A stretch of DNA of 60,058 nucleotides from Emmonsiellopsis sp. PD_33 (taxonomy: Eukaryota > Ascomycota > Eurotiomycetes > Onygenales > Ajellomycetaceae): contig JANTQF010000212.1 in the NCBI GenBank assembly GCA_032988165.1, forward strand, positions 1 through 60,058, in the 5' to 3' direction. Both the position numbers and the translations under genes were made by a program. Shown piece by piece: positions 44,696 to 58,145 of this stretch. The notes under the pieces are model-generated. The model did not search any database, had not been told where the DNA came from, and worked only from the letters and a program-made list of their open reading frames with translations. How positions within the stretch are numbered: the stretch's first letter is position 1; the number at the start of each line of letters is the position of its first letter.

Positions 44696-47600
44696 TGTTG
44701 ATGAGATATGCCAGCTTCTCGGAGAATTGGTGAGGCCTCCCCAGGTTGTCAGACTCCCTCCTCAGAGGCGGGGGATAGCGAGTTAAATACATGCTGTCTG
44801 ACTTCCGTGCCGTCCACGGGCTTTTTTAGTTGCTCAAAAAGGACCCATGCGTCCCTAGCCTTTGAAACTTGTGGAGATTTGGACTTCATCCCGCTGCGGG
44901 GGCTCGTAACATAACGACGATATTCGTGCGCTTCTGGCCTCTTCATGCAAATCGGGTCTCCTAAGCCTGCGCTTGTTAGGCACGGGAGAGAAAGGACCCG
45001 GGTTCGCTCCCGTATGGTGGACAAGCCCACATCTTGGGATTGGGGTAAATAGCGTAAATCATAGGAGGAGAGCCGGCAATAAATAACTTACATAACATCA
45101 GCCGCTAGAAAATCCTTCTGAGTTTCGTCTCGTGAGATGTCCTGAGTCCAATCATCAATGCAGCATTCATCTGTCGCGAAGTATGCTGTGCAGACCATTC
45201 AACTCATGCTTATCACCAGTCTTCAGCTGGGCACGGATACCAAAGAGCCCGTCTGCAGGCAACTCTTTACATAAATGCGTGTTTCGAGGCCTTCAAACGC
45301 TAATAGTGTGCCCCATAGCGCACTCTGCCTTTGGTGTGAGCCGCGATGTCTCGATGAAATGTCAAGGAAAAAGTGTATGTGCGGCATCAAAGATCACGCA
45401 AACTATGACTTCGAGCTTCTTCTTCCCATATGGTTGAAAAATGCACCACATCCAGGCTGCTTTGTTCCTCTTCTCTCAGAGTTGTTGGGGCATTTTCGAG
45501 CAGAGCAGTTGTTGTCAAAATAAACTTTTCGGGTGCGGTGTTGCTTTGGCTCCGATCATGGTCCAAGAACTACAATCTGTTTAGATACTGGGAGCACATT
45601 GAACAATGGGGCCAAATGGGCTCAAATGGTTGGTAGGAATATTTTACTCCTATCTCTTCTTTAGTGGGTTGTCCATGCTGATTGATGAAACATTCACATA
45701 AAGTGTTCAATTTGCGCGCAAGACCCTCACACAAGAATTCTCCAACTGAATTCATTTATAAATCCCGACGGGATGATCCCATACGAGGCCAAAAAAGGGG
45801 TCTTGTAAATTGTCGGACAAAACCCCGCAAAGCTCCCGTATCCCAAACGAGACCGGGATTGGGTCAGTGATGACGATAGAATGATGTTTTCCAGCCTGTC
45901 GAGAACTGAAAAACGAAAAATAAGAGAATGGTTTCTCTCAATCATACTCTCGTTCTTCCATCTCCCGTCGCACAAAAACATAACGACTTGGATGGCATCA
46001 ATTGGGCACCTTGGGCTGCACAATTGCACCATAGAGAGGGGGTTGGAAGATCAGGGGTATCCTGCCTGACATCATGCCTGCAGTTAACTCACGAACACCC
46101 ATGTTAGCATAAGGATACTCCATGGCGATGAGGAAGTGCGAAGGCATAGCTGAGGATCAAAGATAGTTCCCCATTCAGATTCTACCGCGATTCCTATCTC
46201 CGTCCCTAACTCCTTGACCCAGAATCTGGTATGTGCTCTTGCATAGGGACATTCCAAGCTGCATTCCGCTGCCTATCTCAGGGGCTCAAAACTCAGTTGA
46301 TCGCCGAAATTGCTTGTCAAGTATCTGGTTTTCTGAAATATGGCTTCATGAGCGGTCTCAATTCAATCAAGTTGGATTAAAACAAACGCCTACATTCCAA
46401 ACATCAACAAGTCGATTAATGCCTCAGTCTTCTGTGGAGTTGAGGGGAAACTCCCATCCCCAGGCGCCTCCATGCGGGTGATGGATGTGATGTACTGCTA
46501 CACTTACATACTTCCCGCATGTTAGCCGCTGCTGTAGTTCTTCCTTCCGAACTATGATATCCTCCCACATCACTCGCTCGTGGATGGCCGTACAGCTCTG
46601 CATCATTGGTAATGCGGGAGGGATAAATTGCTTTTCGCAGATCAGAAGAAAGGCCAAAAAGGGGTGATTTTCAAGATTTTTCCATTTGATCACCGAAGAA
46701 AAACACGTTTCTCGTCAAGTCAGATGATAAATCCGGTCTAGTAAATGGGGTAACGAGAGGTACATGTACGGACAACATCTTGATCGTGATTGGCATCGAA
46801 TTTCAAGGCTGATGGGATTTTAGTCCGGCATGAAAAATCGGCGGGAGGACCATGCGTGTGATTTCCATGCATACGCAAAATTCGGGTAGCTACATGAGTT
46901 GCAGGGCAAAGATGTATCACTCCTCCGGGTGTCCTACCATACTAATGCATGTATGTATGTACCACTGCTGCAGCATGAACTATCGTATCTCCACTCTCCG
47001 CTCTCTACGAAGCGCTCTGTGTGGAATGATCCTCCCTTCTTTTTCAGCAACAAAAAAAAGATGTCTTGCCATGATTAGCAAGTCAATTATTAGTTACCTT
47101 TTGATCCTTATTTCCTCTCAAACATCTCCACATCTTCTCTTCCGATTGGCGAGGAACAAAGGTAATACTATGGTTAAGCTGGCGCTGAGCGGAACGGAGT
47201 TGCATCTAGAATGTGACTCTTGTGGCACAGTTTTGTTTCTTTTCATTAATAACGAGCTACTATTTTAAATTTCCTCATTACACCAGACATCCTATATTTC
47301 CCCTCAGCTGAACAGATGCGGTCTCTTAGTATTGTTTGCTATTAATCGTGTGTGCCCCTATGGCATGCGGGGGATGTACTCGATGCACGGCAAGCATCTT
47401 AAATAACTAAACAAACTCTATACTCCTATATAGTAGTTCGACTTCTAAATAAAAACCAATTAACTCAAACAGAGACCAATCCTAATTCCCGCTCTACATC
47501 CAATGTACCTCTAACTTGATAAATTCAAAATCAATAGTTAAAATCCCTCTTCACACAGACGAGCGGGGATGGGGGCCCGGGGGAAAAAAGGGGGCCCGTT

Positions 47601-50600
47601 CACACCCCCCTCCACCCCCGTATCTCCACAATGAACTCTGTAACTAATTAGAAATCAACACTCAAGTCCCCAGCCACAGATATTCTTTGTGAGTATGCAT
47701 TCAATCTGGGAACCGGCTATCTTATCTTTACTTTCTTTTTTTGCCCCATACACTCGCCACAGGGGGCTTGTCATCTTGAGGTTCGGGATTAGGTGTAGCA
47801 AGGAGCGGGATTTGCTTTTGCATCAACTTTGCCTCCATTTTGCGGAGAGAGGGGGAGGGGGGCTGCAGAGAGTGGTTGCAGAGAGTGGCCGGACCGTGTT
47901 TTGATCCTCAATCCCACGTCTTAATATGTTGTTATGCTGTGTTGGGCTTATTATTAATGGTTCCAGATGTTTGATCGGCGGTTTCTAGACTTGTTGGCAT
48001 CATGGGGGAAAGAAAAGAGGGGGATGGGGGCACGTACATGTTATGCATGTAATGTATGATGGGGATGGGGATGGGATTTGCAGGGAACTAGATGTGGGTT
48101 AGATATTTTTCTACAGGGGACTGACTACTGTTCCGTTATCAACCTGGACCTCGATCTCGACCCTTTCCCCCCCTTTCCATCCCTTGTCAGCCTGCCCTAT
48201 GACCGAGCGGAATTTAATACAGGCTGGGCTGGGTTTCTAATAAACCGTGGACTACGGAGTAGTTGTCATATTAGAAGCATTCAGGGCGGACGCGCGGCAA
48301 GTGTCCCAACGTACATTGTGGCGAAAAATGTATGCATGTCGGGGATTAACATGGACATAGTTCGGGGAGGATCCAGCGTTTTTTTAACTGCTGTTTTATT
48401 AGCCAGGCAGACGATTTCGAGCGAATTGAAGATGCCAGAACCGATACTTAATATTCCACTTGCCTCAGTAACTAACCCAGAGGTGTTTCTTTTTCTTTTT
48501 CTTTTTCGTTTTGCGCCTCGTTCTTTTTCGCCATTCCACATGCAGACAGGGATGGATAATGTTAAGCTTTTTTCATCTCTGCGGGGATAGATTGGCGATT
48601 ACAAAACCAACTGACAGAAATGGTTTTTCTGTCATTGTTCATTTGTTAAAGAATCTATCCCCTCCTCGACATAACATATCCAGCCCTCATTGTTTATGGA
48701 ATGGTAGGGTGAAGAAAGGACTAAAAGCATGGGGCTGAGATCGAGACCAACAACAACCACCACCACAGGCTAGCCTCTGGTTGTTGATTTCAAGAAGGTA
48801 CTTCCCAGTACATGTCCGGATCCCCACTGGTGGAGAACGGGAGGTACCTAGTTGGCGTAACTTATCTCATTTGTGGCTTTAACTCGATCGATAGAAGTAG
48901 ATAGACTTCGGCCCACCCCTCCCCCCCTTACCTGTATGGCTTTTGATGGATGAGGCGAGAATCTCTGCAAAAGCCAAAACGTAAAGAAGCCACAAAGCGG
49001 GCAGAGAGCAAAAGAGTCTGGGGTAGTATTCGCCGTACCTATCACATTAAAGAATGATGAACTTCTCCATGTAAGTTAGTCCTAGGTCAGCGCTTCGTGG
49101 TTTGGTCCCCGAGTTCTCTCCCCACCCTTTGGAAAATCACCCGTTCCTGAATACAAAAGAAGAAACTGCCTTTCTTGGAAAGATGGAACAAAAGTAGACT
49201 CTTGAAAGTCTAAACACCAGCCTCCTACATCATGGACTTAGGGCCGAGAAAACCACCGCCACAAATTCCAATGGCTAGAAACAGCTCTCTGATGGGCTGG
49301 AACTTGGAAGGGCGCAAAGCCACTTTTTCTTGGTTGTTGACCGTTAGGTTTTAAGAATCCCTCTCGACGAATGGGTACGCACCCCCAGAAAAAGGGGGCG
49401 GGGAGGGATCCTAAATCTTGGAATGGATAACCTCGTGTTTCTTTTTCCCCGGCTATCCATTTCCCCTTTCCCTCGAGAAAGCAGGTTCAGCAAAAGAGAT
49501 TGGTTTCCAGCGATCTGGAGAGAGCGTTTTACCACCTTGATGGGTCCCAGGGTCCAAGAGTGGCAGTGATATGGGCTGAGCTGACTGCCCAGTCGATGGA
49601 TGTCCTTGGTTGCGATGAAGAACCAACATTGTTCAGACGAATGATCATGCTTTCCTTTCTGGCGGGCCCGAAATCCAGGCACACTCTTGCTTGGTAAATT
49701 TCCGTTGCTCATCTTGATAGCTATCATCGGATTGGTTCTGGGCAAAAAGGGATGGCAACCCAGCTGCGATGGGACGATCGGTACTAACTACTCACCAGCC
49801 AAGTGCCATTTATTCCTTTTGTCCGAAGTCTTGCAGGGAAACGGTAACTAAATAGTTGTTAACACGGCTAGTAAGCCATGGTTGAATTTTCGCCTCCTCA
49901 AATAGAGGAGGACGATGTAGTAATAATATGTTCCGTTTGTTATTGCCTGCACTTGATAAATGATCATCGTTGGAGATTTTTGCCTCCCGCAAAATAGTCT
50001 TTTTAGCCTTACATTTCCCCACATTTTTAGTCCACCAAAGGTGGTACCTGGCGTTTTCACTGGAGCGAATTAGACTCCAGGAAGGTTTCGAGGCAAAAAA
50101 GAAAACCTAGGATATTCGATTGGTTCGACAGATACCAGTTCCGTTTCTTCGTTTCTCGCCGCTTTTCTCTCTCTTTTTTTCGTTGGACGCAGTGAGTCAG
50201 TGACTGTGCACTGTGCACTGTGAGCAGGATCCGCCCGATTCTTCAACCCAAGGAATTCCTCTTAAACATTGGGAAATAATTCCCGCCGCCTCCCATGACT
50301 CGTGAAAGTTACACATGGCAGGGTCGCCGATCAAGACAACTTTGGGAAATTGGTCACCTTTCTTCTGATAGGCTCAGAAACCTGGGGCGACAGGACCGTG
50401 GAACAAACAATTAAAGTCTGCAGTTTCATGAGAGCCACATTACGCATGGGGTAGCTATTCTGGTTGTTAGCTGGGTTCGATGGGGACATTTTTGATAGCC
50501 ACCAAGCGGCCTATTTGTCCATGCAAAGGGATCATGAGGGGGTTATCGTAGCTATTCTTTGGTTTCGAAGAATCAAGGTGTACCACCCGGATATTCTGAT

Positions 50601-53600
50601 AATGGGAAGGCGTTCGTTATGGGTGCCTAGGTGTGTACCTACTTTTGCCATTGGTTATTGCATCGATATCGATATGAGACTGGAACAAGGATGCAACGAG
50701 AATGCTCCGCAAGTGGGGGCCGCAGACAACCCCTGATATCAATCTTGATCTGAATTGAGCGGATTATCCCTCTGCAGAGATGCCTTGCATACCTACCCGC
50801 ATCGACTCCGTAGACCAAGAATTGAGGGGGGGTCTGTGCACCCAGAAAATTAAAGGTCGGCGATGAAAATCAGAGGGAGCCCATACCTAGACCTAGAGGC
50901 TAGGGAAGCACACTCGAAGCTCGCACAGGGAAAATCTCTATGATCGTCTCATTGCTCCGCAGCCTTGCATTTTTCATTTTTTCGTTTCCCCCCCCTTCTT
51001 CTTTGGTTTCCCCATCATAGACACCGTTCGGCGACCTACCCGGCGTATGTACACAGCTAGATCGCTTTTTTCTTTTTGTGAAACGGCTTTTTGGCGTCCA
51101 GCAGACAACCCATTATGATTGGGCAAAAGTGGCATTTTATGGAGTGGCAAAGGGCGGTTGGATGCCCTGAAGGATGTTCGTCGGCAAATAATGACGATGG
51201 GATTGATATTGTCCCATTGTGCTCCTGGCAGCGTTTGACGATTGCGTTCGTTTCGGCCGCATAGCACTATCTTTGCCCCATACTTCGGGCGCTTGTCTTT
51301 GGTAGTATTTTTAGATCTCTTCCGGATTCGTAGGAGAGTGTGGTTATTACCACCGAAGACGGAATATTGAGGGAATCACGTCGGCGGGAATAGACAGAGG
51401 ACTCTCAGGCGCAGTGGTTGGCGTGGGGACAAAGAGGAGTGTATCTGTGGTGAAGGTTGAGGCCTGAGGACGACTGGGTTTGGCGGTGACGTCACCGGCT
51501 CCATCGCACCCGAGGCCCGAGAGACGCAGGATCGAAGAGCCACCACAACGACAAGTTCATCAAGCGACAACAACGGCCACTGCCACTGCACGACACAGCT
51601 GTATGGCATCTGCCGAACGCACGGATATGACAGTGCTGTGTATGGGGGCCACAATCATCGTGAAACACATCCACGTCTATCGCGGTCCTCCCGACCCAGC
51701 TCCATCGCCGATAACAGTCCCGTTGTGTAATTCGTCGCCGGTGGAGAAACGGCTGGCGGGACTCCGAAGATATCCCGTCGTCATACAGAAGGACTGAGCA
51801 GATGCCGTGAGATATCGGATGCATGTATCATGTATGTACGTGTCAATGAACAACGTTCTGTTGTCCCCCCCTCACGTCAATATAATTAATTGTATGTTAC
51901 GTCAAGCAGCGCAAGGTAAATGGGGAGAGTCAATGATGATGTTATGTGCTTGGCCCAGTTCCTCCAACGAACGGAGAAGTGGAACCCAGTCCAGCCTAAC
52001 CCACCCCCATGTTGATGGACTGTTGATCAAACTGTTTCACACGCAAGTCGGTAGGGATCATGGGCTGTGGATCGTCCCCGTCGTCATATATCTGCCCGCC
52101 ACCAGCAACAGCCGGGGGGTAGCATCAACAACACGGCCTGGGCTTGCAGAATACAACCACCACCTGTCGGCGTACCTGCCTAACATTAGGGCCTGAAGGG
52201 AACTCTGGGGCTCAATAGATGCCCCTAATTCAACTTTTCAGGGTTCGAAGGTAGCCTAGCGCTGGCTAGGGTATCCTATCTTTTAACTCCTCCCAGGCCC
52301 TGGATTGTCCTGGAAACATCCATGGGGCACCCCTTTTTACTTCTTGTTTCTCTATACCTCATAGCAGGACAGCCAACTTTCACATTGTACCTTCAACCAG
52401 TCCATCGCCCCAGTTTGTTTTTGCTGAAGGATTGGAGACTCCATGGTATCTGGCCCAACCGTCCCCACTCCACAAACAACGAGCGGAAGGGAAACCGCCA
52501 ATTACATCTCCGCCAACAGAAATCGGCAGAACAGAACATAAAGGGAAAAAGAAACGGTTCCTTATACCCCCGTTTTCTCGTAGCATGTGCCAAGTGTGTT
52601 CCCCGAGCCTGACCCATGCTGGACCTCTACCTTGAGTAAATCTCGGGCAGCACATAGTGTAACGTCGCACATTATGGACGTTGCAAGAGCCCTGAAGAAA
52701 ATCCCAAACATGAGGGCAGCATGTGCGCAATCTGCATATGAATTGATACGACTATTTTTATCCTTCTTCCTTTTGGGCCCGGCTAGAGCTTATGCGGATG
52801 GAATGTTAACAAGGTGATGTGGCCTTGTGGGAGTAAGGGCCAGCGAAAATTTCTAATTTGTGACAGATGCTCAAACCCATGGTGATCCTATGGAGACAGC
52901 TCAACTGCACAAGTACGGAGTAGGGCTACGATACATCCACATGCGCTAGTAGCCTATACTTCGGTCCTCTTGCTGATATTTCTAGATTCGACATGTATTA
53001 ACTGAGAGGATATGGCGAAGTTGGAGATATCCAACCACTTCTCAAACCCCAATATCAGCTTCCGATTACTTCTACCCTCTAGCCCAAGGTTTTTCCCAAC
53101 CGGGACTCCTAGTAACCCCGCATCACGCACTGTTCACGCATTCCGCTTTCCGGACTCCGGCGAGATCCAACATCCACTCAGGTCCAGAAGCTGCCGATCG
53201 CAGATAAGGTCCTGGAGGTCTAAATGGTGATCTTTAAACAATCATGGAAACTTTCCTATTTCCTCCCAAGAGTACGTATGCATATCCAATCTAATTCAAG
53301 CAGTACCCCTAGCTGGATATAGAGTTGGAGAATCCTACACGCCAAGATCCATGCACAATGAGATGAAAATTGGGCGTCTATTGGGCAGGAACCGCAATCT
53401 GAGGAAAAGAAGGCAGGTCAGCCCGCGCTACTGTGAGCAAAGCCAATCGCTGCCTGTCCAAAAGGTGTCCAAAAGGGTCAATAAGGCGGTTCTATCTGGG
53501 CCTATGGGTGATCGTCAGGTGGATGTGGCCTCTGCGTTATTGTGACCTGTTGGGTTTGGATGGTACTAGCTATCCCATGAATATATGGTCAAAGCGAGGA

Positions 53601-55437
53601 GGGATGGTGGAGGCAAGCTTACGCGCCTACTCCTGTACGGTGCAATCCGTCGTTGATTGTAGGATGTTCTTAGGGAGGAGTCTAAAATGGTGGGGCGTTG
53701 GAGATCAACATCGAAGGTGCCTTTTGTCGCTGCTGGGCAAATAACGTCCGGAGTAGAGCTTTGCAATTAGAGTATACTATTTGATGCCGTAGAACAACTT
53801 GAAGCGTTTCCACATGGTCACCAAAAACAAAAACCAAAACAAAATGGAAATTAGGATCCTTGTTCTGGACTAGTTACATACAGACAGAGACACACACAGA
53901 GAGAGAGCCCTGGCCAGTTCTCGCACAGGCTGGAATCGACTCGATGATTCGATGATGCGAACACTCTGATGTCTCCCTTGTCTCCGTACGGCGAACTTCT
54001 GATTGCTCGGCGTGGTGGGGTCATGCATCATAGTGTGGCTGGTGCGGCCTGGCGGAGGCTGTGGCGCGGGCTGGCTGTGGCGGTGCGCGGCCATTGCCTG
54101 ATTGGGAGAGGCAAACCCTCAAACCCTGACGCCGCGATGCAAAACTCAACTCTCACAGGCACAACCAACTGCATGCCACAGACCAAGGTTTGATACTGGT
54201 CAACCACTGCGCGCGGAGGAGGGACGGCGAGGAAGCCTCATGTTTTGCCGCTGGAGAACTGATAGACGGTATCCCCTGGCCGTTTCAAGAGTGAGGTATC
54301 TGTTCTTCTCCCGCCCCCCACCCCCCCAGGCCTTGCGCCGGCTCTGGGCCGGTCACCAAGAGCAAAGGAAAGAAAGCGAAATAGAACGAATGCGGAAGAA
54401 CAGAAGAGAACACCGTCATGGCTGTAGGCCCTTCGTCTCGCTATCGTCATGGAATCCCGCCATTATACTCCGAGCCAGGGGCCAGGCTGGAGACTGGCAA
54501 ACCTTACTAGCTGCAACCTCGGGCTTCGGGCCCAGCCTATGGCAGCGTCCTGTTCGGGCTTTGCAACCCTCCATTACGATTCCGTGGGTCCTCACTGCTC
54601 AGCAGCCCGTCTCCTGGCGTGCTGGTTGCTTGGTCGGCCCCATCCAGCCCACTTAGGGCCACGGCGATGATGGTTATACTTCGGAACCCACACCATGGGC
54701 TGGGTCCCAAAGTACCCGCCATGTACCTCACCCAAGCTCCAAAGTTGATCCTCTCCACCCCTCTCAACCCCCCCGGTTCCGTGCCGTCCACGGCTGCTGG
54801 ACCTCCCTGGCTCCTTGAGTCCCGCAGGGAAAATACCCCTAGACAGCGCCAATCAGAATGCCCCCAGCGCCCCATAGCAAGCTTGTAATTACTGGGATGG
54901 ACCCATCTTCTTCGCCGAATTGTCTCTGCTAGTGCAGCCATAGGCCCATAGCAGAGGGCTATTATTCAGACCGTCGTCACCACCAGGAAGAAGAAAAATC
55001 AGATCGCGGATAGGCTAGGGCATAAGATAGCTTCACCTTCTGACGACATCGCCCCCCATCTGGTCCCGCCCTTATATCTATGCTTGTCCTCCTCACTCCG
55101 GCGAACTTTTGATAAAAGGTTCTTAAGATTTTTTTGGGAGGTTAACTCTCTTTACCTTTTCTTGTCTCTGGCTCTTCTTCTTCCCTCTAATAATAAAGTT
55201 CAACCCTGCTGGATAACTTTCGGATCTTACCTTCCCATATAACTCTCACCCATCGCATTCTCAGTCGCAAAGGAGTCTGGAGCTGGAAAAGCCATTTCCC
55301 ACTTATCGCACCTTTTCGCTGATGTCATCGAGTTCACCCTGGATACCCATTGACCGTTAGCAATTGCTCGTAATATTGCGCCCGTCGTCCTTCGTTTTGC
55401 CCTCTGTTCGTCACTCACTTTATCGTCTGCCGCCCCA
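44696..55437. other. Approximately 10.7-kb stretch without a recognisable gene
   Basis: This is the space between two divergent starts (LaeA-like and grainyhead/CP2). Open frames are short; the longest, 54102-54656 (+, 184 codons), is Arg/Pro/Gln-rich and resembles no family. I found no transposase, reverse transcriptase, tRNA or rRNA. It holds scattered polypyrimidine tracts, a short tandem GCAGAGAGTGG(TT) duplication near 47863-47888, ATGTATG-type strings and two identical 17-mers near its ends (44803, 54777). The final approximately 350 bp are CT-rich, as in fungal promoters and leaders. Confidence 0.6.
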
Positions 55438-58145
55438 ATGTTTCGCAACCGGTACGTGGAATAACTAAAGCTGCCAATTCGATCCAAAGACAGTCGGAAC
55501 CGAAGCACAATTGCATGAGCCTCACTGCTTAAGCTCTTTTCGGTACACAGGAAAAGCACTCAAAAACCGGGTGAGGAGCTTTACTCCGAATTCAAGCAGG
55601 CCTTCCCCCAGGTTTGCCAGGAAGCTTCGACAGCCCCAGGCCGTACAAACCCGATTCTAGCTGATGCGCTTGTGGGACAAGCCGTGCAACACAGGTTGGT
55701 TCTTTTTGCATTCTTATCTACGCGACTTTCCACAGCTCCTTGTGTAAACCTAATAATAGGATTTTCCCCCAACCATCCTTGCGTTGAAAGCACTCCTTTG
55801 CTAACTAGAATATCCGGCCACAAGTAGATCAGCTATGAACGTGGACGACACCAAGACCACTACTGAACAAACACCTAAAGGCTTCGACAGCTCCGGCTGG
55901 CGACTAACACCGTCCATGATGGATCCGAATTCTTTCGCTTTTTCGACGTTCGCAGACCAACCGCCGGCTTACTATACCTCAACCCCAACCGGAATGGGCA
56001 TGGCCGGCCACAACCAAATCCCCAACCAACTACCGGATCTCTCTACCCCCGGTATGCCACTCAATCTCCTCAGTCCTCTTTCGATCCCGGCCACCACGGC
56101 AGATGTAGCGGCAGTGCAATCCGCGATCGATATGAACTCCCTTCACCACCACCCCTTTGCTCCGCATCCGGCAAGCGCAGTTGATGCCTTTGTGCAGCCT
56201 CCTTCGTATGCCCCAAGCTCTTTTATCCATCGAGACTCCGCATACGATTCGCTACATGGTGTCGATAACTCGCCCATCAACGGCATGCATCCCAATAACT
56301 CAACCGGACTCGTTCACGGTGCTGGCTTGGTAAACCATATGGACAATCGACCAGTCCCAGGAGCAGAGAAGTAAGTAACGTTTTTAGACACTCCAGCTAG
56401 GCGGTAAAGAAGCTTACAATTTTGCTTGTATTTTAGTTTTCGGTTTAATGTTACCCTCAAGGCCGCAACCGCCATGATCAAAGATCCAGAGGAAATCCCA
56501 ATCACCTACCTTAACAAGGGCCAAGCCTACACAGTAACGATTCTGGACACTGCGCCATTGACGTCAGGCACCCAACCCCTAAAATACCGCACTTTTATCC
56601 GTGTTTCGTTCGAAGATGAGGAACAGCGATCGAAGCCGGCCCCTTGCTGGCAGCTCTGGAAGGAAGGCCGGGGATCGAATGAAGCTCATCATCGCGATGG
56701 GAAACTCCTGGCAGTTGAACACGTCGATCCCAACCAAGGAGGAGATGGAGACATCAGACATTCTCAAGTCCAACTCGAGTCAGCCAATTTTGATGGGTTT
56801 TCTGTTCTGTGGACGCCGAATCCCAACACAGGGAGCCCGGACTGCTCCATTTCCGTTCGTTTCAACTTCCTGTCGACCGATTTTAGCCACTCCAAAGGTG
56901 TCAAGGGAATCCCCGTGCGTCTGTGTGCTAAAACAGAAGTCGTGTCTACTGGGAACATAGACCGTCCTCTGGATGATCGACAGGAAGTCTGCTATTGCAA
57001 GGTGAAGCTTTTCCGGGACCATGGTGCCGAAAGAAAGCTTGCCAACGATGTCGCGCATGTGAAGAAGCAAATTGAAAAGCTCAAGTCACAGCTCGCTCAG
57101 TCTGGAATGGGAGTCGGTTTCGACAAACGGAAAAGAAGTGGCTCTATGGTCTCTAAGAACAATAAAGTCCTAAAACACAAGAGAGCTTGGTCGGGCGACT
57201 CGAATGGCGATGGGAAACAAAGTGCGGAAGAGGATCTCCATATGAGAATGCAGACCCTTAAGGAAATGTTTTCTTCTACCCGCCATTTCAGCATTCTCAA
57301 CTTGAAGGGAGAACCACAGGACGACCCCGATCTTTACCCAGTCCATCTTGGCCTTGGCGATGACGGCTACCCGCATACAGGAAGCTGGGAGACGAGAAAT
57401 AATGCTGATGAATCTTCAATAGCATCTCACAATATCTTATCTCCAGCGACCAGTAACCATTCCCTCAGCTCTTCTCACCACTCTTTTGATCACAAGCAGG
57501 GTGCCTACCACCATCAACCACAAGTATATGACGGGTCCCGCCACGATTCCATGGATTGGTCAAGTGTTTCCCAACAGGATTCCGATAGCCAACCGCATAT
57601 CAGGCACGGCCGCCTTTTGAACGAGCCTGTGAAGGTCCGGAAGATTTCTGCAGACAGTCCCGCCTATATTGAAGCGATGGATGTTGACGCCACCTACCAA
57701 GCCCCACTGGCCCCTCCAAAGAAACCCAGTATGTAGACCTCACCTTTACCCAGAATGACCCAATTCCCATCGTTTACGTCCATAGCTGGTCTAACTCTCT
57801 CTGGCAGCTTCCTGTTTCTACGTTCAAATCCGGCAACCCCTTGGCCAAATCTCGGACCAGTACTACTATGCCGTCTACCTCGGACAACGAACAGCCAAGG
57901 ACCTCGTCTACGCCATCTCTAAGAAATGCGGTGTCGACTCCTCACGGATCGTTCGTGCAGTTTGCCTCCGTGGGAACGGGCTTCATGTCATCCTAGAGGA
58001 CGAAGTTGTTGAGCAATTGCACGAGGGGCAAGATATGGTTGTTGAGTTTTCCGAGCCTCGCGATTGTTCTCTTGAAGCGGGTACTGATGGGGACACTTCG
58101 ACTCCATCGACCACCTCCGGTCTCGAGATCAAGCTCATCTTCTAA
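55438..58145 (+). CDS. Grainyhead/CP2-family transcription factor
   Basis: Five exons, 55438-55451, 55551-55694, 55828-56370, 56437-57728 and 57808-58145, join in phase to 776 residues. The two small first exons give MFRNRKSTQKPGEELYSEF then KQAFPQV, and the third begins just before the ATG at 55835, which would be the naive start. Intron 2 has GCTAAC about 20 nt before its AG. A disordered Pro/Ser/His-rich region (about 55-230) precedes the CP2 DNA-binding domain (about 234-430): FRFNVTLKAATAM, YLNKGQAYTVTI, CWQLWKEG, FDGFSVLWTPNPN and VYCKVKLFRDHGAERK-like closing (YCKVKLFRDHGAERK). A basic patch KHKRAW and a Ser/His-rich linker follow. The C-terminal CFYVQIRQP...YYYAVYLGQRTAKDLVYAISKK ubiquitin-like/dimerisation domain spans about 665-776. 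Fungal relatives control cell-wall remodelling and hyphal/conidial separation genes. The unusually large upstream space suggests complex regulation. Confidence 0.88.

Noticed and set aside
44958..45012. tRNA-like stretch with GGGTTCGCTCCC and a GCCT...AGGC arm
   Set aside because: The T-stem does not pair in a 5-bp/7-nt geometry, the anticodon loop would be too long, and no acceptor stem closes. It contains an ACGGGAG/CTCCCGT inverted repeat but not a cloverleaf.
54102..54656. 184-codon plus-strand frame in the gene-empty interval
   Set aside because: It is Arg/Gln/Pro-rich with no domain, and overlapping frames of similar length exist on both strands, so it is probably a consequence of high local GC.
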